Shown piece by piece: positions 8,949 to 16,929 of a stretch of DNA of 64,000 nucleotides. The position numbers and the translations under genes were made by a program. Within the stretch, counting starts at the first letter, position 1. Each line of letters starts with the position of its first letter. Source of the stretch: Bifidobacterium sp. ESL0775 (GTDB taxonomy: Bacteria > Actinomycetota > Actinomycetes > Actinomycetales > Bifidobacteriaceae); NCBI RefSeq assembly GCF_029395475.1, contig NZ_CP113917.1, positions 434,001 through 498,000 of the forward strand. The letters run 5' to 3'. Below the pieces are notes generated by a model. It searched no databases. It was not told where the DNA came from and saw nothing but the letters and a program-made list of their open reading frames with translations.

Positions 8949-9812
8949 CTACAGTGCGTTGAGTATTGCTATCAGCGCGTCCAGCACGCTCTTTTTTGCG
9001 TCTGCGAAGTCGATGCGCTCGTCAAGCGGAACTTGGTCTCTGCTCATATTGTTGTATTCTTCGCGGTATTGGTCGCTATAATCATCGAGATCTTGCTTTA
9101 ATGCCAGAAAATCTGTCTTACCCACATTTACATCTTCCATCATCGTTTTCAAGACAATGATTTGATCGGTTTGGATTATTTGAATTCTTGTTTCATGTTT
9201 TGATTTAAGAATCGAAGAAATGTCGAACAGGTCTTTGGCTCGCAAACTTTGGTCTGTATTACCTTTTCCTGGGTGTGTTAGCTTGTAATTTGGAGCGTTT
9301 TCGCACAATGACAGCATCTTTTCGTAGATAATTCTAGCTAGAGACGAAACGATTATTTCGACGCCATTAACATAGATTCTATCCAAAAGAAGCATCCTGT
9401 TTGATAGCGAGATTTCTATACTAAGACCCTTCTTATTCCCAAAACGATGAATTGGGGACTTCCGGGTTGGTTTCATCGAATGGCTTTGATTGGCAATTTC
9501 AACAGTGATTTTTACTAGTTTTTTGTCTTTGGATTTGCTGGGCAGATAAACTCTGCGAATCTTTCTAACTTCCAGACCATAGTCGGTGAACTGTTCGGTT
9601 AGTGAATCCTTTATGAGAGACACTTCGTGTTCGGTGATGGTATCTTCTTTGCAAAATGCATCTATGTCCCGAGAAGCACGATGACTAATACCATAGGCAA
9701 TCAAAGCTTGGCCGCCGTGCAATGCGATTCTATCGGCAATTTCATCAATTGAGAACAGGGCAGACAAAGCTTTATCGATGATTTCTTGATCAGTCAGTTC
9801 CATGTCAGTCAT
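8949..9812 (-). CDS. AbiEii-like nucleotidyltransferase toxin
   Basis: A 287-residue protein of the AbiEii/AbiGii toxin family, the toxic half of a type IV toxin-antitoxin and abortive-infection pair. The nucleotidyltransferase signature is clear near residues 33-52: GGQALIAYGISHRASRDIDA, with the GG-x-AL and R-x-S-x-DID elements. A C-terminal helical part with KDLFDISSIL and YEKMLSL matches the family. Its start codon overlaps the stop of the upstream gene by 4 bases (ATGA), so the two are translationally coupled. The gene is much richer in AT than its neighbours, which suggests horizontal acquisition. The AbiEii assignment is confident; phage activity is inferred. Confidence 0.88.
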   Translation of the reverse strand: MTDMELTDQEIIDKALSALFSIDEIADRIALHGGQALIAYGISHRASRDIDAFCKEDTITEHEVSLIKDSLTEQFTDYGLEVRKIRRVYLPSKSKDKKLVKITVEIANQSHSMKPTRKSPIHRFGNKKGLSIEISLSNRMLLLDRIYVNGVEIIVSSLARIIYEKMLSLCENAPNYKLTHPGKGNTDQSLRAKDLFDISSILKSKHETRIQIIQTDQIIVLKTMMEDVNVGKTDFLALKQDLDDYSDQYREEYNNMSRDQVPLDERIDFADAKKSVLDALIAILNAL

Positions 9813-10759
9813 CTGGCGCCCAATCCTTTCGGATAGTAGATCCCGATATTAGAATCAAATGATTTGTTGCGCATGTCCTTTTGCAGATACATGTTCAATT
9901 TTTCCTTACCTGAGTCCAATCGTTCGCGTACAAGACTTTTCTGCTGTTCCGGGTACTTGGCACGATCCATATAAAATAGTATGTTTTTCCCGTAGGGGTA
10001 CAGGAATTGGCCATTGTGAAGCAGTTGCATCATCCTGAGTACTTTTAAATCCCCTTTGGCTCTTTCAAATGCATTCAATATTTCTTGAGTCCCCCCCGAA
10101 TATTCTGGTTTAACGGTGCATTCGACAAGAGTCTTTTCTATGCCACTCACCGGTATTTCTGATGGGGCGTTTGCCACGTGCATTTTGGTAATGCCCATGT
10201 CCACAGTGGCAGATTGTTCAAGCAGATAGACTTCATATGTTTTGTTTTCGTAGTCGAATATGTATATGTTGTTGGTCACTCTTGCCGGAATCGAAAAGGC
10301 CTTATCTATCTGAGATTGAGATATTTCCTCACTTCGCTCGGACATTTTAGGCTTTGTTCTTTTCTTTTTGACGTATATGGGCTTAGGAACGTTCAAGGTC
10401 AAATCATTCAGGTATAGGGCAGAATAGTGCGAAACATAGGTGTGTGCAGCAAGAGAAAGTGCTATGGCATAAGGAGAAACGGGCTTGTTTTTAGGAATCA
10501 GCCTGATGAGATTCATTTCTTCGTTTTTCTTGGATATTCGTATTTTTTTGTACAGGTTTGCCTCAGGGGAGACCAGATAATCCCTGAAGTTTGCAAAGGA
10601 GACCTTTTGCAGGAGAAACCCACGTTTTTGGAGGTTATGATAAATTATTTTGATTGCGGAAAAGCTCAATACATTATTGAAGGCGGCGCTCTCTTCTTTC
10701 ACCGCGTTGGATATTTCCTTACGGCTTTTCTTTTTATAAAAAACATATCGCGCAACCAT
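9809..10759 (-). CDS. AbiEi-like antitoxin and autoregulator
   Basis: A 316-residue AT-rich gene directly upstream of the AbiEii toxin, in the antitoxin position. The N-terminal part, with RKEISNAV and IIYHNLQKRGFL, suggests a winged-helix domain. The centre (SPYAIALSLAAHTYVSHYSALYL) resembles the AbiEi C-terminal domain, and VSGIEKTLVECTVKPEYSGG is also typical of AbiEi-type proteins. No ribosome-binding site precedes the ATG. A promoter whose -10 ends six bases before the ATG suggests a leaderless mRNA. AbiEi proteins repress their own operon by binding inverted repeats, and striking palindromes lie just upstream. Confidence 0.78.
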   Translation of the reverse strand: MVARYVFYKKKSRKEISNAVKEESAAFNNVLSFSAIKIIYHNLQKRGFLLQKVSFANFRDYLVSPEANLYKKIRISKKNEEMNLIRLIPKNKPVSPYAIALSLAAHTYVSHYSALYLNDLTLNVPKPIYVKKKRTKPKMSERSEEISQSQIDKAFSIPARVTNNIYIFDYENKTYEVYLLEQSATVDMGITKMHVANAPSEIPVSGIEKTLVECTVKPEYSGGTQEILNAFERAKGDLKVLRMMQLLHNGQFLYPYGKNILFYMDRAKYPEQQKSLVRERLDSGKEKLNMYLQKDMRNKSFDSNIGIYYPKGLGAR

Positions 10760-10765
10760 TCTTTA

Positions 10766-10794
10766 ATACTAGTCCACACGCTATGATTTGACAA
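10766..10794 (-). promoter_or_regulatory. Promoter of the abiE operon
   Basis: On the minus strand a -35 TTGTCA (10794-10789) is followed by 17 bases and a -10 TAGTAT (10771-10766). The ATG of the antitoxin begins 7 bases after the -10, which places the likely transcript start on the A of the start codon. The -35 lies inside the ATTTGACAAAT inverted repeat of the first repeat unit. Confidence 0.5.
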
Positions 10795-11032
10795 ATAAAT
10801 AAAATATTGATAAAGTACAAGTACTTTATCAATCTCCAATAAAGATATAAAATAAATGGAATTATTCCTGATAACATGCCGATGATTTGACAAATAAATA
10901 TAATATACATAAAGTACAAGTACTTTATATATTTTGCTTAATATAAGATAAAATACATATCTTTTACCAAGACACATTGAAAATTTGACAAATTTGTTCT
11001 CAATGGCTAGAGTACATGTACTCTAGCCATTG
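10785..11032. repeat. Three ~99-bp tandem units with AGTAC-NN-GTACT palindromes
   Basis: The 420-bp gap between abiEi and the GH30 gene contains three related units. Each begins with ATTTGACAAAT (10786-10796, 10885-10895, 10983-10993), followed about 14-20 bp later by a palindrome: 28 bp at 10806-10833, 20 bp at 10909-10928 and a perfect 32 bp at 11001-11032. All share the core AGTAC-NN-GTACT. Palindrome centres are 99 and 98 bp apart. Sequence between the first two palindromes is also partly repeated. They are candidate operators for the AbiEi-like protein, or sites for another DNA-binding factor carried by the island. Confidence 0.75.
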
Positions 11033-11120
11033 ACCTAACGTAATACGTAAATAGAAGTTGTTTCATTAATTAACAACAGTAAACTAAAGCACATTCTGAT
11101 TTAAATGAGGAAATTACGAC

Positions 11121-11169
11121 GAAGCGCCGTCTCCCTTTGGGTTGGAAAGCGGCGCTTTGCGCTGGTTAG
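11121..11169. terminator. Terminator hairpin, right copy flanking the AbiE island
   Basis: A near copy (7 differences in 49 bases) of 8894-8942, located just after the stop of the minus-strand GH30 gene. The stem uses AAGCGCCGTCT and AAGCGGCGCTT with a short loop. It probably terminates the GH30 transcript. Confidence 0.6.
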
Positions 11170-11178
11170 CGGTGTCGT

Positions 11179-12825
11179 TTAGAAAATGCGCTCGTCGTGA
11201 TCGTCGGCGGGGTGCGGGGTGTAGGTGATCTTGAAATCATCGTCCGCGGGAGCCTCGCTGACGTTGATCGGCGAATACGAGATATGGAAGGTCACGGTGC
11301 CGTAGGCGGGAACGGTGACATGGCGCCAGGCCGCGCCTTCGCCGGCGAAAGTGACAGCCGCATCGATGGGCTCGTCGGTCGGGTTATAAAGGAACCCGGC
11401 GAACCCGCGCCCGTCCGCTTCGATGAACGCGACCGAACCCAGGCCGCCGTGCCGTCCGTCGGGAGTGTGGTTGGTGGAGGCCACGCGCCTGGAGCCGGGG
11501 CGCACGTCCTGTCCGAAGTTGCGCAACATGAAGTACTCGAGGTTGCGCTTGACCTTGCCGGTCTTCGAATCGATGGTGATGACCCCGCGACGGCCGCGCG
11601 TCTTGGCGTAGCTCGGGAAACCCTGCTCGTCCAGCGCGATGTTCCACAGGTTGATCAGCCCGACGTTGTTGCGCACCAGGCCGGTGCCGATCTCGCCGAA
11701 CATCACGTGGCTGGCTTCGTCGACGGTCTCGTCGAGCATGCAGCGGCGCTCGCTCATGCAGGCCTTCCATTGCGGGAATTGTCGGGTGCCATTGAGCACC
11801 CACTTGGGCAGGCCGGAGTAAGTGTGGAACGCGACGCCCGCGAAGCATTCGGCTTGGGCCTGGGTCATGTAGTCGCTCACCGGGCGTTGGAAGAAGCGCA
11901 GCCCGTCGTCGCCGAAATAGATCTCGACGTCGGGGAAGGCTGCATCGAGGCAAGGCCGCAGGTATTCGCTGCCCCATTCCGTCAGCTCCTCGGGCGTCCA
12001 GATGGCCATGGGCCATTGCGGCGAGTTGCTCGGCTCGTTCTGCATGGTCACCGAAGTGATGGGGATGCCGTAGCTGGCGTAGGCGGCGATGAACTTGACG
12101 AAATACTGCGCGTAGACGTAATCGATGGTGTCCTGCCTGCGGAAGCCGTTGCCGCAGTATTCGCCGAGGCGCAGCCTGCCGTCGCCCTCGAGCTTGTGGT
12201 TGGTCTTCATCCAGGCCGGCGGGCTCCACGGCGAGGCCATCACCTTGACGGCCGGGTTGATGGACATGATCTCCTGCAAGACCGGAATCACGTTCTTCAA
12301 ATCCTTGGTGGCATCCGGCGCGCCGGGCTCGCCGGAACCGATGGAGAAGTAATCGAGGTTCGGGTCCGTGCCGACGTCGTCTGGCAGTTCATCGTAGCTG
12401 TAATACTTTTGGTCGACGAAATCGCAGGAACCAATCGAGATACGCACCGACGAGAACCCGCCTTGTTCCGGGCTGAACATCTCTTCGAGAATGGCATGGC
12501 GCTGCTCGGCGCTCATGCTATGCATCAGCAGAGAGGCGCTGGAATCGGTGATGGCCGCGCCGGCCCCTTCCCAGAGCTGGTATTGACGGGTGGGGTCGAT
12601 GACCACGGTGGTCGCCCTGCCGGGTTCGGCCGTGGGCGCCGGCGTTTCAAGGTGTTGACGCCGCTGGGTCAGGTCCCCGCTGGTCGATGTCCATAATTGC
12701 ACTGGCGCGTGGCTCGTCGAAGACGGAGAACCCGACATATCTGGCTCTGGTAATGGATTAATCGAATGCACGCCGACGGATTTGTCTTGCTGCGGTGACG
12801 TTTCGCCGTTGACTATGACTGCCAT
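11179..12825 (-). CDS. GH30-family beta-glycosidase, cytoplasmic
   Basis: A 548-residue glycoside hydrolase resembling the glucosylceramidase/GH30 family. The barrel begins at QLWEGAGAAITDSSASLL. SPWSPPAWMKTN and VTMQNEPSNSPQWP (acid/base Glu in NEP) are typical of GH30, and the Glu in ACMSERRCM is the likely nucleophile. An all-beta C-terminal domain follows. Start 12825 has AAAGGAG upstream; the longer reading from 12942 has no such site. No signal peptide is seen, so it should act on imported oligosaccharides. Exact specificity (beta-glucoside, beta-1,6-galactoside or xyloside) cannot be read from the sequence. It is divergent from the ABC importer. Confidence 0.85.
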   Translation of the reverse strand: MAVIVNGETSPQQDKSVGVHSINPLPEPDMSGSPSSTSHAPVQLWTSTSGDLTQRRQHLETPAPTAEPGRATTVVIDPTRQYQLWEGAGAAITDSSASLLMHSMSAEQRHAILEEMFSPEQGGFSSVRISIGSCDFVDQKYYSYDELPDDVGTDPNLDYFSIGSGEPGAPDATKDLKNVIPVLQEIMSINPAVKVMASPWSPPAWMKTNHKLEGDGRLRLGEYCGNGFRRQDTIDYVYAQYFVKFIAAYASYGIPITSVTMQNEPSNSPQWPMAIWTPEELTEWGSEYLRPCLDAAFPDVEIYFGDDGLRFFQRPVSDYMTQAQAECFAGVAFHTYSGLPKWVLNGTRQFPQWKACMSERRCMLDETVDEASHVMFGEIGTGLVRNNVGLINLWNIALDEQGFPSYAKTRGRRGVITIDSKTGKVKRNLEYFMLRNFGQDVRPGSRRVASTNHTPDGRHGGLGSVAFIEADGRGFAGFLYNPTDEPIDAAVTFAGEGAAWRHVTVPAYGTVTFHISYSPINVSEAPADDDFKITYTPHPADDHDERIF

Positions 12826-13088
12826 GGGCTGATACTCCTTTGCTATCTGTCCGATGCCTCGTCCCGCCCTGGCTGGCAGGGAGGAATTTCCGGTATGGAT
12901 GGACCTAAATCTCGTGCCCTCAAACGCGGATTTCGTAGCCATCCCATGTCTTCGAGCCTAGCAGTGCCCGGGGCGCGGCGACGCGGGAATACGTGACTCG
13001 CTGACAGCTGAAAAGGCGTCTATCGGCGGATTTCCGCGGCTTCGGCAATAAACACAAACGAATAGTTGTTCTATCAAATCTGACAAAT

Positions 13089-13119
13089 AATGGCAACAAA
13101 CGCTTTCCTTGTTGCCATT
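13089..13119. promoter_or_regulatory. Operator-like palindrome between GH30 gene and ABC importer
   Basis: Perfect 11-bp arms AATGGCAACAA (13089-13099) and TTGTTGCCATT (13109-13119) around a 9-bp spacer lie about 95 bp before the binding-protein gene, in the 389-bp divergent region. The left half matches the TAATGGCAACA sequence at 4340-4350 near lacI. Nothing else coding is seen in this gap. Confidence 0.55.
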
Positions 13120-13214
13120 TGTGTACTCTGACAATCAAGGACGACGACGAGTCGGGGTTTGTGGCTCGTGGTCCTTGCAGAAAGGCGAGGAAGCCTCAAG
13201 GAAAGGATTCGATT

Positions 13215-14570
13215 ATGAAACTCTCACGTCCAGTAGGCGCCATAGCGGCGGTCTCTGCACTCGCAATGCTTCTCGCGGGTTGCGGTGGCGGCGGCGACCA
13301 GAAGAGCGGCGCCTCTGATTCCAATACGTTTGACAAGAATGCGAAGACCGAGATCACCATGGGTGGTTGGTCGCTGAAGATGACCCCCGAGTTCCAGAAG
13401 CTCGTCGACGGTTTCGAAGCGGAGTATCCGAACGTCACCATCAAGCTCAAGGAATACAGCGCGGATGACTACGACAAGCAGCTCACCGCCGACATCTCCG
13501 CCGGCGCGCAGCCCGATGTGTTCCCGCTGAAGAACACCGTGAAATACAATACCTACGCCAAGTCGCAGGGCCTGGCCGACATCAGCGATATCGCCAAGAA
13601 GTTCGCCGACCACAAGGGCTTCGACGACTCGATGTACAAGACCAAGGACGGCAAGTACTTCGCCCTGCCGTACCGCGCCGACCACTGGGTCCTGTTCTAT
13701 AACAAGGACATGTTCAAGAAGACCGGCGTGAAGGAGCCCGACGCCACTTGGACCTGGAACGACTACACCAAGGCCGGCGAGGAGCTCAAGAAGAAGCTGC
13801 CCGCCGCCGGTTACGACGCCAATTCCGTCTACCCGATGTACCAGCACAATTGGCAGTCCCTGACCCAGTCCTTCGCGCTCGCCCAGAACGGCCAGCCCGC
13901 GGAGAAGACCTACCTCAAGGGCAACTTCGGCTACATGAAGCCGTATTATGAGCGCGCTTTGAAGTGGCAGAACGACAAGCTGACGATTGACTACAACACC
14001 TCCTTCACCAACAAGGTGCAGTACCAGGCGCAGTTCGGCACGCAGAAGGCCGCCATGATGCCGATGGGCACTTGGTACGCCGCTTCGTTCCTGAGCCAGC
14101 AGAAGACCGGCGACTCCCAGAAGTTCGATTGGGGCATGGCCCCGATCCCGCAGAACCCGAGCAAGAAGGTTCCGGCCACCCCGGTCACCTTCGGCAGCCC
14201 GACCGGCCTGATGGTTTCGGCCAAGTCCAAGGGCCAGAAGGCCGCAGCCGCCAAGAAGTTCGTCGAATGGGCCGTTGGCGAGGGCGGTGCTGATGTGCTC
14301 GCCAAGCTCACCACCACCCCTGCCTATATCAACGACAAGATCACCAAGGACTTCTTCGCCGCCGATGGCATGGCCACCGACCAGGAATCCAAGGATGCTT
14401 GGGCGAAGTTCGACATGAAGCTCGAGGCTCCTGTCAGCGACGCCACCGATACGGTCCAGACCTTGCTCAAGACCATGAACTCCTCGATTCTCACCGGTAC
14501 GTCGAAGACTGATGGCGCGATCAACCAGTGCCAGGACGATGTCAAGAACCAAGGTGTGCTTCAGCAGTGA
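13215..14570 (+). CDS. Sugar ABC transporter substrate-binding lipoprotein
   Basis: A 451-residue family 1 extracellular solute-binding protein. The N-terminus is a lipoprotein signal with lipobox LLAGC at about residues 18-22. The mature part starts with a Gly/Ser linker and contains GGWSLKMTPEFQKLVDGFEA, typical of sugar-binding proteins. GAAAGGA lies 7 bases before the ATG at 13215. Two permeases follow, so it delivers an oligosaccharide to them at the outer face of the membrane. The gap to the permeases holds a stable hairpin, which often allows the binding protein to be made in excess. Confidence 0.93.
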   Translation: MKLSRPVGAIAAVSALAMLLAGCGGGGDQKSGASDSNTFDKNAKTEITMGGWSLKMTPEFQKLVDGFEAEYPNVTIKLKEYSADDYDKQLTADISAGAQPDVFPLKNTVKYNTYAKSQGLADISDIAKKFADHKGFDDSMYKTKDGKYFALPYRADHWVLFYNKDMFKKTGVKEPDATWTWNDYTKAGEELKKKLPAAGYDANSVYPMYQHNWQSLTQSFALAQNGQPAEKTYLKGNFGYMKPYYERALKWQNDKLTIDYNTSFTNKVQYQAQFGTQKAAMMPMGTWYAASFLSQQKTGDSQKFDWGMAPIPQNPSKKVPATPVTFGSPTGLMVSAKSKGQKAAAAKKFVEWAVGEGGADVLAKLTTTPAYINDKITKDFFAADGMATDQESKDAWAKFDMKLEAPVSDATDTVQTLLKTMNSSILTGTSKTDGAINQCQDDVKNQGVLQQ

Positions 14571-14599
14571 GCGGGCATTCTGAAACCGTCTGATTGTCT

Positions 14600-14629
14600 G
14601 CGCGGCCGTTCGCAACGTAACGGCCGCGC
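14600..14629. other. GC-rich hairpin after the binding-protein gene
   Basis: A perfect 11-bp inverted repeat, GCGCGGCCGTT (14600-14610) and AACGGCCGCGC (14619-14629), with no T-tract. It is likely an mRNA-stabilising structure or partial terminator between the binding protein and the permeases. Confidence 0.6.
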
Positions 14630-14730
14630 GGATGGACGGCAGACCGGCAGTTCCATATCGGGTTTCCATATCGGGTTGGCAGGTTTGATTCCCGGGTAAG
14701 GGCTGGTCGGTCTTTTATCGCTAAACATAT

Positions 14731-14754
14731 AATTGTTATGAATTAATAACAATT
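14731..14754. promoter_or_regulatory. AT-rich operator-like palindrome before the permeases
   Basis: Perfect arms AATTGTTAT (14731-14739) and ATAACAATT (14746-14754) with a 6-bp spacer, 80 bp before the first permease. The position suits an operator or a promoter element for separate control of the permease genes. Its sequence differs from the TGGCAA sites. Confidence 0.4.
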
Positions 14755-14834
14755 AACAAGACGCAGTAAGTCAATGTCGACGAAGTGGTTGACGGCTTGT
14801 GTGCATTGGCTGCATATTCAAGGAGGAGGCAGCG

Positions 14835-15842
14835 ATGTCGGATTCTTCTAGTTCGGATATTGCCGAGGTGGGCGCCGATCTCGCCGCGGTGGGGGAGGCG
14901 GGTGCCGTCGAGGCGCACAACCAGCCGCCGGAACCGCAACGGCAAAAAGGCGGAAAGATGGACGCGAAGGCGATCTCGCATCGCAACCTTCGCAACGGCC
15001 TGATATTCATTTCGCCGAACTTCATCGGCTTCATCCTGTTGACGCTGGTTCCGGTGCTTTCATTGTTCTACATCGCGTTCACCAAGTGGTCGGCGTTCGG
15101 CATGCCGGTGTTCAACGGCCTGGTGAACTGGGTGCGCCTGGTCCATGACCGCATCTTCTGGCAGACCGTTTGGCACACGTTCTACTATTCGCTGGTTCAC
15201 ATCCCGCTGACGTTGGCAATCGCCTTCGGCCTGGCGGTCTTGCTGAACTCCAAGCTCAAAGGGCGCGGATTCTTCCGTACGGTCGCCTTCATGCCGTATG
15301 TCACCTCGATGGTGGCGGCGGCGCAGGTCTGGGCCATGCTCTTCGACCCGAAGTCCGGCCCGATCAACCAGTTCCTGAAGCTCTTCGTGGGCTCGGGCAA
15401 CGTCCCTGGATGGCTTGGCTCGACCAAGTGGGCGATGCCCGCGGTCATCATCGTCGGCACCTGGCGCGAGGTCGGCTACTACATGATTCTTCTGCTGGCC
15501 GGTTTGCAGACGATTCCCAGTGAGTTGTACGAGGCGGCCGAGCTCGACGGCGCGAACGGCTGGAAGCGTTTCTGGCACGTCACGGTGCCGTGCATGCGCC
15601 CGACGCTGTTCTTTGTGATGGTCACCTTGACCATCGGCTCGTTCAAGATCTTGGACCTGACACTGATCATGACCGATGGCGGACCTGGCACGACCACAGA
15701 GGTGCTGGCCCAGTACATCTACTCGGTGGCGTTCGACAACGGCGATTACGGCTATGCGTCGGCGGTGTCTTTGGTGCTGTTGTTCATCTGCATGGTGGTC
15801 ACGCTGATTCAGTTCTGGTACAACAATTCGAAGGAGAACTAA
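14835..15842 (+). CDS. Sugar ABC transporter permease (MalF-like)
   Basis: A 335-residue membrane protein with six or so transmembrane segments and the EAA loop EAAELDGANGWKRFWHVTVP, which docks the ATPase. A hydrophilic N-terminal extension of about 40 residues precedes the first membrane segment. AGGAGGAGG directly precedes the ATG at 14835, so the longer reading from 14799 is not used. It forms the channel with the next gene. No ATPase gene is present in the locus; bifidobacterial importers commonly use a shared MsmK-type ATPase encoded elsewhere. Confidence 0.93.
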   Translation: MSDSSSSDIAEVGADLAAVGEAGAVEAHNQPPEPQRQKGGKMDAKAISHRNLRNGLIFISPNFIGFILLTLVPVLSLFYIAFTKWSAFGMPVFNGLVNWVRLVHDRIFWQTVWHTFYYSLVHIPLTLAIAFGLAVLLNSKLKGRGFFRTVAFMPYVTSMVAAAQVWAMLFDPKSGPINQFLKLFVGSGNVPGWLGSTKWAMPAVIIVGTWREVGYYMILLLAGLQTIPSELYEAAELDGANGWKRFWHVTVPCMRPTLFFVMVTLTIGSFKILDLTLIMTDGGPGTTTEVLAQYIYSVAFDNGDYGYASAVSLVLLFICMVVTLIQFWYNNSKEN

Positions 15843-15843
15843 T

Positions 15844-16749
15844 ATGTCTACGCAAGCAGTGGCTCCTCAATTGGCTGAGGCTGGTGCCGTGGCACCCGAG
15901 ATCCCCTTCAACAAGAAGCGCAAGTCCCCGTTGAAGATCATCGGCACGATCATCGGCTATCTCGCCATGATCTTGGTGGCGGCGTTCACTTTGCTGCCGT
16001 TCTTCTGGATGGTTCTTTCATCCCTGAAGCCGAACAACGAAGTCTATACGGTCCCGATCAAGTGGTTCCCGTCGGTATGGCAATGGCATAATTACGCGGC
16101 CATCTGGACCAAGTCCAACATGACCACGTGGATTTTGAACACCCTGTTCTTCGCGATTATCGTCACGGCCCTGCAGGTGTTCACCGGCTCGTTCGCCGCC
16201 TACGGCTTCTCGAAGATTCCGTTCCGTGGCCACAACGCCCTGTTCCTCGTCTACATCGCGACGATGGCCGTGCCGTGGCAGGCCTACATGATCCCGCAGT
16301 TCAAGATGATCGCCGCCGTCGGCCTTTCCGACACGCGATGGTCGATCATTCTGTTGCAGGCGTTCGGCGCGTTCGGCGTGTTCATGATGAAACAGTTCTA
16401 CGACACGATACCCGAGGACTTGTCGGAAGCGGCGAGGCTCGACGGCCTGAGCGAGTTCGGCATCTACTGGAAGATTGTGCTTCCACTTTCCGGCCCGTCG
16501 ATTGCTGCGTTGGCGATCATCACCTTCACCAACACGTGGAATGACTACATGGGCCCGTTGATCTACTTGCGTTCCGCGAACCTGTGGACCATCCAGATCG
16601 GCCTGAAGCAGTTCATCTCCCAGTACAACGCGGATTACGCGATGATCATGACCGGCTCCGTCATTTCGGTACTCCCCATCATCATCGTCTTCCTCATCGG
16701 CCAGAAGCAGTTCATCGAAGGCATCGCGACCTCCGGCATGAAGGGCTGA
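15844..16749 (+). CDS. Sugar ABC transporter permease (MalG-like)
   Basis: A 301-residue permease with an N-terminal cytoplasmic tail, about six membrane segments and the EAA loop EAARLDGLSEFGIYWKIVLP. AAGGAG lies at 15831-15836, inside the end of the previous gene, and only one base separates the two genes, so they are co-translated. The KQFIEGIATSGMKG C-terminus is typical of MalG-like sugar permeases. Confidence 0.94.
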   Translation: MSTQAVAPQLAEAGAVAPEIPFNKKRKSPLKIIGTIIGYLAMILVAAFTLLPFFWMVLSSLKPNNEVYTVPIKWFPSVWQWHNYAAIWTKSNMTTWILNTLFFAIIVTALQVFTGSFAAYGFSKIPFRGHNALFLVYIATMAVPWQAYMIPQFKMIAAVGLSDTRWSIILLQAFGAFGVFMMKQFYDTIPEDLSEAARLDGLSEFGIYWKIVLPLSGPSIAALAIITFTNTWNDYMGPLIYLRSANLWTIQIGLKQFISQYNADYAMIMTGSVISVLPIIIVFLIGQKQFIEGIATSGMKG

Positions 16750-16929
16750 TACCAAAGGTTTCCGTGAGAGGCGAGAATCCGATGTATGTTGCCTGCAGTG
16801 GTTCCATTGCACGCATGCGTCGGATTTTCGTTTCTCTTTTTCATTATTCACGGGCGAAGCCCCCGGACGGTAGACTCTACGGTGATGAGTTTGCACGTCG
16901 TGCGGGACGGGACGGAAGGGAAGTGCGTG

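Noticed and set aside
10699..10977. 92-codon open frame with an internally repeated hydrophobic peptide
   Set aside because: It is an AT-rich by-product of the tandem palindromic units and overlaps the antitoxin start in another frame.
10785..11032. CRISPR-like array
   Set aside because: Only three units, the spacing includes partly repeated rather than unique spacers, and there are no cas genes.
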